Shown here piece after piece: positions 36,107-38,004 of a stretch of 38,004 nt of DNA. Both the position numbers and the translations under genes were made by a program. The stretch's first letter is position 1. Every line of letters starts with the position of its first letter. The stretch is taken from the NCBI GenBank assembly GCA_903912925.1, contig CAIWJG010000942.1, positions 1-38,004 of the forward strand. The letters run 5' to 3'. The notes beneath the pieces were generated by a model, which worked only from the letters and a program-made list of their open reading frames with translations, searched no databases and was not told the origin of the DNA. Source of the DNA: an uncultured Verrucomicrobia subdivision 3 bacterium (GTDB lineage: Bacteria; Verrucomicrobiota; Verrucomicrobiia; Limisphaerales; UBA8199).

Positions 36107-36363
36107 GATTGTCACTTGGTTCGTACCGGCATACGGCAGGATCTTCCTGGGTCCCAATCGCGCCGTTGGCCCAAACCCAGCGACGAGGCCAACCATTGCA
36201 TTCTGAGGCACGTAGCGCCAAAAATGCTCCGGAAAGCACTATATGTTGGGGTGTGCGGCAGCGGCCAACCACAACCGGTAGTGTGCCTTGGCGGGTCCCA
36301 GTTTCCTTTCCCAGAAACGCCCCTCGCAGGGCAGGACGGACCATTCCACAGTCTGACTCCTTG

Positions 36364-36402
36364 CAGTCTTTAGCCTTTAGCCTTCAGCCTTCAGCCTTTC
36401 GG
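36364..36402. repeat. AGCCTTCAGCC tandem micro-repeat
   Basis: CTTTAGCCTTTAGCCTTCAG is followed by further CCTTCAGCCTTTC phrases. It resembles the other echo repeats in this window in style but not in sequence. Confidence 0.6.
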
Positions 36403-36407
36403 GCGCA

Positions 36408-36441
36408 TCGCCCAGCGTGCCCGCTACTTCTTGAACGCAGG
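36408..36441. repeat. 34-base repeat shared with 37971-38004
   Basis: The two copies differ at three of 34 positions and both contain CCGCTACTTCTTG. In the minus-strand frame both read ...PA(F/C)KK-stop, so they could be gene 3' ends or a dispersed repeat. Confidence 0.6.
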
Positions 36442-36590
36442 CAACAACCCCTCTTGGGACAAATCTACGCCCCCTGCTCGCGAAGTGCCAATGGGCAAGC
36501 AGTCTGAAAATAGTGTCGCGTGCAGGAAACCCCGTTCATGACCGGAAAATCAACTTGCGCGACAACACCACGAAGGATTACTTTTGCCCC

Positions 36591-37163
36591 ATGACGGCCA
36601 TTGAAGCACCGAAACCAGTCGTCCGCAGTCCGCAAATCTGGCCGCTCGGCGTCAAAGCCTATCATGCACTGGGCGACTTGGGCCTCATCCCAGAGAAGAC
36701 CGAACTGCTCTACGGCCAAATCTTCCACAAAATGTCCAAGTCACCCTTTCACAGTGGCCTGATGATGCGCCTCATGCGCTGCCTCCAAGCAGTCATTCCC
36801 CAGGGCTGGCACATTCGCCCAGAGCAACCACTCACGTGTGCTGATTCCGAACCTGAACCGGACTTGGCCGTGGTGCAGGGGCGCGAGGAGGACTTCTGGC
36901 ATGAACACCCCCACACCGCCGAACTGGTGATCGAGATTTGCGTGAGCAGCCACGATTACGACCGCTCCAAACTCCGGGCCTATGCCGCCGCCGGCGTGAA
37001 GGAATGTTGGCTGGTGCTGGGACCGGAGAAACAGATCGAAGTCCACCGCCAACCGCAGGGCGAGCAGTTTGCCGAGCACACGCTCCACGGGCCCGGCGGC
37101 TCGCTGAACACTACGGCGGTGCCCAGTTTCACGGTGGAGTTGGACCGCCTCTTTACGCCCTGA
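36591..37163 (+). CDS. Uma2-family (DUF820) nuclease-like protein
   Basis: The protein has 190 residues from ATG 36591; an in-frame ATG at 36513 would add non-conserved sequence and is rejected. It keeps the whole Uma2 fold: ELLYGQIFHKMSKSPFHSGL, then the acidic core PEPDLAVVQG with ELVIEICVSSHDYDRSK. These match the PD-(D/E)XK-like acidic residues of the family. KLRAYAAAGVKECWLVLGP and FTVELDRLF complete the domain. The family is widespread and of uncertain role. The related fragment at 10123 lacks exactly the N-terminal half. Confidence 0.85.
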   Translation: MTAIEAPKPVVRSPQIWPLGVKAYHALGDLGLIPEKTELLYGQIFHKMSKSPFHSGLMMRLMRCLQAVIPQGWHIRPEQPLTCADSEPEPDLAVVQGREEDFWHEHPHTAELVIEICVSSHDYDRSKLRAYAAAGVKECWLVLGPEKQIEVHRQPQGEQFAEHTLHGPGGSLNTTAVPSFTVELDRLFTP

Positions 37164-37264
37164 CAAGCGATTGAGCGCCCAGCCACCAAACCTCTTGTGC
37201 CGCGGGCCAATGCGAAAAAGGAACCCGGTCTTGCCTGAGCCCTGAACTGCGGCTTCCCCGACCT

Positions 37265-37373
37265 CCGCCTGCCCGTCGCGCCGCGGTTGACCGGCGACAC
37301 GTAGCAGCCGACGTCAGTCGGCTCTAACCTTCCCCTGCCGCCTGCCCGTCCCGCCGCGGTTGACCGGCGACAC
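37265..37373. repeat. Direct repeat pair with REP-like palindrome
   Basis: A 36-base unit (CCGCCTGCCCGTC, CGCCGCGGTTGACCGG and CGACAC in order) occurs at 37265-37300 and 37338-37373 with one mismatch. Between the copies AGCCGAC (37306-37312) pairs with GTCGGCT (37317-37323) around GTCA, a REP-type palindrome. The second copy supplies the false C-terminus of the truncated VapC. Confidence 0.75.
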
Positions 37374-37554
37374 CGCCAAAGTTCTGGCGACATTGACGGG
37401 GGACGAGCCGCTGAACTAATGTCTCCGCTTTGACTACAGAACAGAGGAAAACGTCCGAGATACTTTGTGCCTGCACCTTCACGACCAATTTGCCGCCTGG
37501 ATTCTTGAGCAGGGAAATCCAGACGTTCGTGTCGGGCAGAAAGGGCACTACCAC
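37324..37554 (-). pseudogene. Truncated VapC-like PIN-domain toxin
   Basis: The frame from GTG 37554 begins VPFLPDTNVWISLLKNP, a clear PIN-domain start with the first catalytic aspartate, and continues to CSVVKAETLVQRLV. A normal PIN toxin is about 130 residues. Here reading runs into repeat DNA (GGVAGQPRRDGQAAGEG) and stops after 76 residues, so the later acidic residues are missing. It overlaps the upstream antitoxin frame by a few bases. It is probably inactive. Confidence 0.75.
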
Positions 37555-37781
37555 TCCTCACGCTTCTCGAATTCGCCTTGCGGAGGCCGCTCGAACGGCT
37601 CACCACCAAACTCCCGGGCAATCCGGCTGAAAAAATCCAACGGCAGACGATCGGACCGGCTGATGCCGTTCGAGGACTCGACCATCTCCAAGGCGTCGCG
37701 AACCAACTTCTCCAACGACGACGCGGCTTTGGCGTCCAGCGAATTCAGCTTCGCATCCAATTGTTCGGCAATCGCCCTCAT
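37548..37781 (-). CDS. VapB-like antitoxin
   Basis: A 77-residue frame from ATG 37781 ends just at the VapC start (TAG at 37548-37550). The N-terminal part is helical and charged (MRAIAEQLDAKLNSLDAKAA, SSLEKLVRDAL), and the tail (FERPPQGEFEKREEW) is acidic and aromatic, as in toxin-binding antitoxin tails. Gene order and overlap support a toxin-antitoxin pair. With a truncated toxin it may be an orphan. Confidence 0.6.
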   Translation of the reverse strand: MRAIAEQLDAKLNSLDAKAASSLEKLVRDALEMVESSNGISRSDRLPLDFFSRIAREFGGEPFERPPQGEFEKREEW

Positions 37782-37888
37782 AGCGACAAGCTACGCCGCA
37801 GCGTTCCTTTGGCAACTCTGAGTTTCGGGCCTGAGTTTGGGGCCAGCTTGGCTTCGCGTCTTCGCGCCTTCGCTGTTAATTTCAGGAT
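37782..37888. other. Gap with no visible gene
   Basis: A 107-base gap between the antitoxin start and the gene end below; it probably contains the antitoxin promoter. It includes a short inverted phrase (CTTCGCGTCTTCGCGCCTTCG). Confidence 0.4.
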
Positions 37889-38004
37889 CTACGCCTTGCG
37901 GATCGCCTCCTCCTCATCCTTCTCGGAAGCGCCCCTGGTGTAGTGAATGAGGTCAGCGCCTGCCAGCAACTCGCCCGGCGTGACCGCTACTTCTTGCACG
38001 CAGG
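37889..38004 (-). CDS. Possible 3' end of a gene cut by the window edge
   Basis: A minus-strand frame enters from the right edge and stops at TAG (37889-37891). Its visible end reads VQEVAVTPGELLAGADLIHY, then TRGASEKDEEEAIRKA, with a charged, helix-like tail. The family cannot be named. The same DNA also holds the 34-base repeat, so the frame may be a coincidence. Confidence 0.35.
   Translation of the reverse strand, partial: CVQEVAVTPGELLAGADLIHYTRGASEKDEEEAIRKA
37971..38004. repeat. 34-base repeat shared with 36408-36441
   Basis: See the partner copy at 36408-36441: three differences in 34 positions. This copy runs to the window edge and may continue beyond it. Confidence 0.6.

Larger units (their letters stand above)
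36107..36590. other. Non-coding, repeat-bearing stretch before the Uma2 gene
   Basis: No convincing gene is seen in this 484-base region on either strand. It holds a tandem TTTAGCCTTCAGCCTTCAGCC repeat and a 34-base repeat shared with the window end. Frames at 36109-36507 on both strands have no conserved motif. Confidence 0.55.

Noticed and set aside
36109..36507. Small frames on both strands after ahpC
   Set aside because: They start within or just after the terminator, have biased composition and no conserved motif.

Overview
The window looks like a high-GC chromosome segment of a Verrucomicrobiota bacterium, probably of the Pedosphaera/Limisphaerales type. The signs are a complete F1Fo ATP synthase operon with weak or absent Shine-Dalgarno sites, several proteins of the 'H-X9-DG' pseudopilin type, a GYF-DUF4190 fusion, large secreted glycoside hydrolases of families GH106, GH36, GH28-like and GHL15-like, and many short echo-like repeats in intergenic DNA. 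The lineage is inferred from protein content; no rRNA gene is present.

Region 1 (about 1-7500) is an atpBEFHAGDC operon, all on the plus strand. Most of its gaps carry hairpins. Two near-identical 32-nt-arm stem-loops flank a short delta subunit gene (atpH) and end just before the atpH and atpA starts. Region 2 (7556-10362) holds a membrane-anchored TPR protein that overlaps UDP-glucose 6-dehydrogenase, then a MutT-like Nudix hydrolase and an N-terminally truncated Uma2 fragment. Region 3 (10392-14302, minus strand) is a two-gene operon: a secreted protein with 16 propeller-like repeats, then a pseudopilin-like protein.

Region 4 (14303-22842) begins with a 677-base non-coding stretch holding a 35-bp hairpin, a second multi-helix fold and a hairpin just before the next start. 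It leads into a tightly packed carbohydrate operon: a GH106-type alpha-L-rhamnosidase and two tandem GH36 alpha-galactosidase-like enzymes. Region 5 (22902-27029) has a GYF/DUF4190/pseudopilin-like hybrid, an exported alpha/beta hydrolase, a ParD/RelE-like toxin-antitoxin pair and a GH28-like lipoprotein. With region 4 this suggests breakdown of a rhamnose-, galactose- and possibly uronate-containing polysaccharide such as pectin.

Region 6 (27030-28790) is an intact IS1595-type element (perfect 37-bp terminal inverted repeats, 8-bp target duplication) inserted into the first gene of an overlapping pair of very small minus-strand genes. Region 7 (28795-36106) has a large LamG/GHL15-like/CBM/golvesin-like secreted protein, a YVTN-propeller plus phosphoesterase protein, and an AhpC-type peroxiredoxin with a clear terminator. 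Region 8 (36107-38004) is repeat-rich and holds an intact Uma2 gene, a VapB-like antitoxin, a VapC toxin cut short in repeat DNA, and a possible gene end at the window edge.

The best candidates for something undescribed are the structured leader before the GH106 operon, the paired hairpins around atpH, and the small gene pair broken by the IS element.
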